Shown here in pieces: positions 6,126 to 6,245 of a DNA stretch of 6,245 nucleotides. Location of the stretch: positions 2,719 through 8,963 of the forward strand of contig DINC01000034.1 of assembly GCA_002425885.1 (NCBI GenBank). The letters are read 5' to 3'. The stretch is from Spirochaetia bacterium UBA5550 (GTDB lineage Bacteria; Spirochaetota; UBA4802; UBA5550). Position numbers and translations under genes: made by a program. The notes beneath the pieces are model-generated. The model was not told the DNA's origin. It saw nothing but the letters and a program-made list of their open reading frames with translations, and did no database searches. Position 1 is the first letter of the stretch, and each line of letters opens with the position of its first letter.

Positions 6126-6157
6126 GTTTTCATCCACACGCCCGCGTGGGGCGTGAC
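6126..6157 (-). repeat. Solitary type I-C-like CRISPR repeat unit (single copy)
   Basis: Read on the minus strand, this 32-base element begins GTCACGCCCC and ends TGTGGATGAAAAC. It contains a perfect 7-base stem, CACGCCC/GGGCGTG (6137-6143 and 6149-6155 on plus), with a 5-base loop. Type I-C repeats are typically 32 bases, begin GTCGC-CCCC, hold a GC-rich stem and end GTGGATTGAAAC, so length, start, stem and end all agree, with two substitutions in the last bases. It is strikingly GC-rich in AT-rich surroundings. No second copy is found 30-40 bases to either side, so it is not an array. An alternative is a 3' hairpin of the gene ending at 6169, although no T-tract follows. Confidence 0.45.
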
Positions 6158-6168
6158 GATTATTTATT

Positions 6169-6245
6169 TTACAATTTCTGTTCACCACGCAATCTTATAA
6201 CAGTATCACTGGCCAATTCCCCTTTGGATATGCCGCGACTGCTTA
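6169..6245 (-). CDS. C-terminal end of an unidentified gene running off the right edge
   Basis: An open minus-strand frame enters at the right edge (first complete codon at 6243) and ends in TAA at 6169-6171, giving 24 visible residues that include GISKGELASDTVIRLRGEQ. The composition looks like true coding sequence, and this kind of tail recalls small DNA-binding or antitoxin-type proteins, but the fragment is too short to assign. It would lie upstream of, and in the same direction as, the HEPN/MNT pair. Confidence 0.4.
   Translation of the reverse strand, partial: SSRGISKGELASDTVIRLRGEQKL

Noticed and set aside
6137..6170. A standard intrinsic terminator at the GC-rich hairpin
   Set aside because: The following DNA on plus is only T-rich after a gap, there is no plus-strand gene before it, and on minus no T-run follows; the whole 32 bases also match a CRISPR repeat better than a bare stem.
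6158..6245. A further CRISPR repeat to the right of 6157 (GTTCACCACGC near 6180)
   Set aside because: Only a short gapped resemblance is seen, the spacing of 22 bases is too short for a spacer, and the stretch lies within or next to a coding frame.

Overview
The window is ordinary bacterial chromosome, moderately AT-rich, with Shine-Dalgarno sites in front of most genes and several good sigma-70-like promoters. Nothing fixes the taxon. The base composition, the Gram-negative-looking gene content and the style of the acyltransferase would suit a mesophilic anaerobe such as a Deferribacterota relative, but that is a weak inference.

Left part (1-2600): the 3' end of a DUF1295 / steroid-5-alpha-reductase-like membrane protein enters from the left edge. 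It meets, tail to tail with only 3 bases between, a two-gene ABC exporter operon on the minus strand (ATPase then permease, 8-base overlap, one clear promoter).

Middle (2600-5340): a PaaI-type hotdog thioesterase (+), a small cysteine-containing protein of unknown function (-), a protein that looks like a strongly diverged GHKL (histidine-kinase-type) ATPase domain (+), and a PlsC-like lysophospholipid acyltransferase with an altered catalytic motif (+). Each appears to be its own transcription unit. Three of the genes (DUF1295, thioesterase, acyltransferase) fit membrane lipid or acyl-CoA metabolism in a loose sense, but the layout does not make them a pathway.

Right part (5340-6245): a minimal nucleotidyltransferase (MNT antitoxin type) is intact, while the overlapping upstream HEPN toxin-type gene carries a single in-frame TAA at codon 24 and otherwise reads cleanly. 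Just upstream lies an isolated 32-base element that closely resembles a type I-C CRISPR repeat, with no second copy in the window. The tail end of another minus-strand gene then leaves by the right edge. This corner, a disabled HEPN/MNT defence-type module beside a lone CRISPR-like repeat, is the most interesting part. I see no convincing wholly new system. The best leads are the HEPN nonsense codon, the solitary repeat and the diverged GHKL protein.
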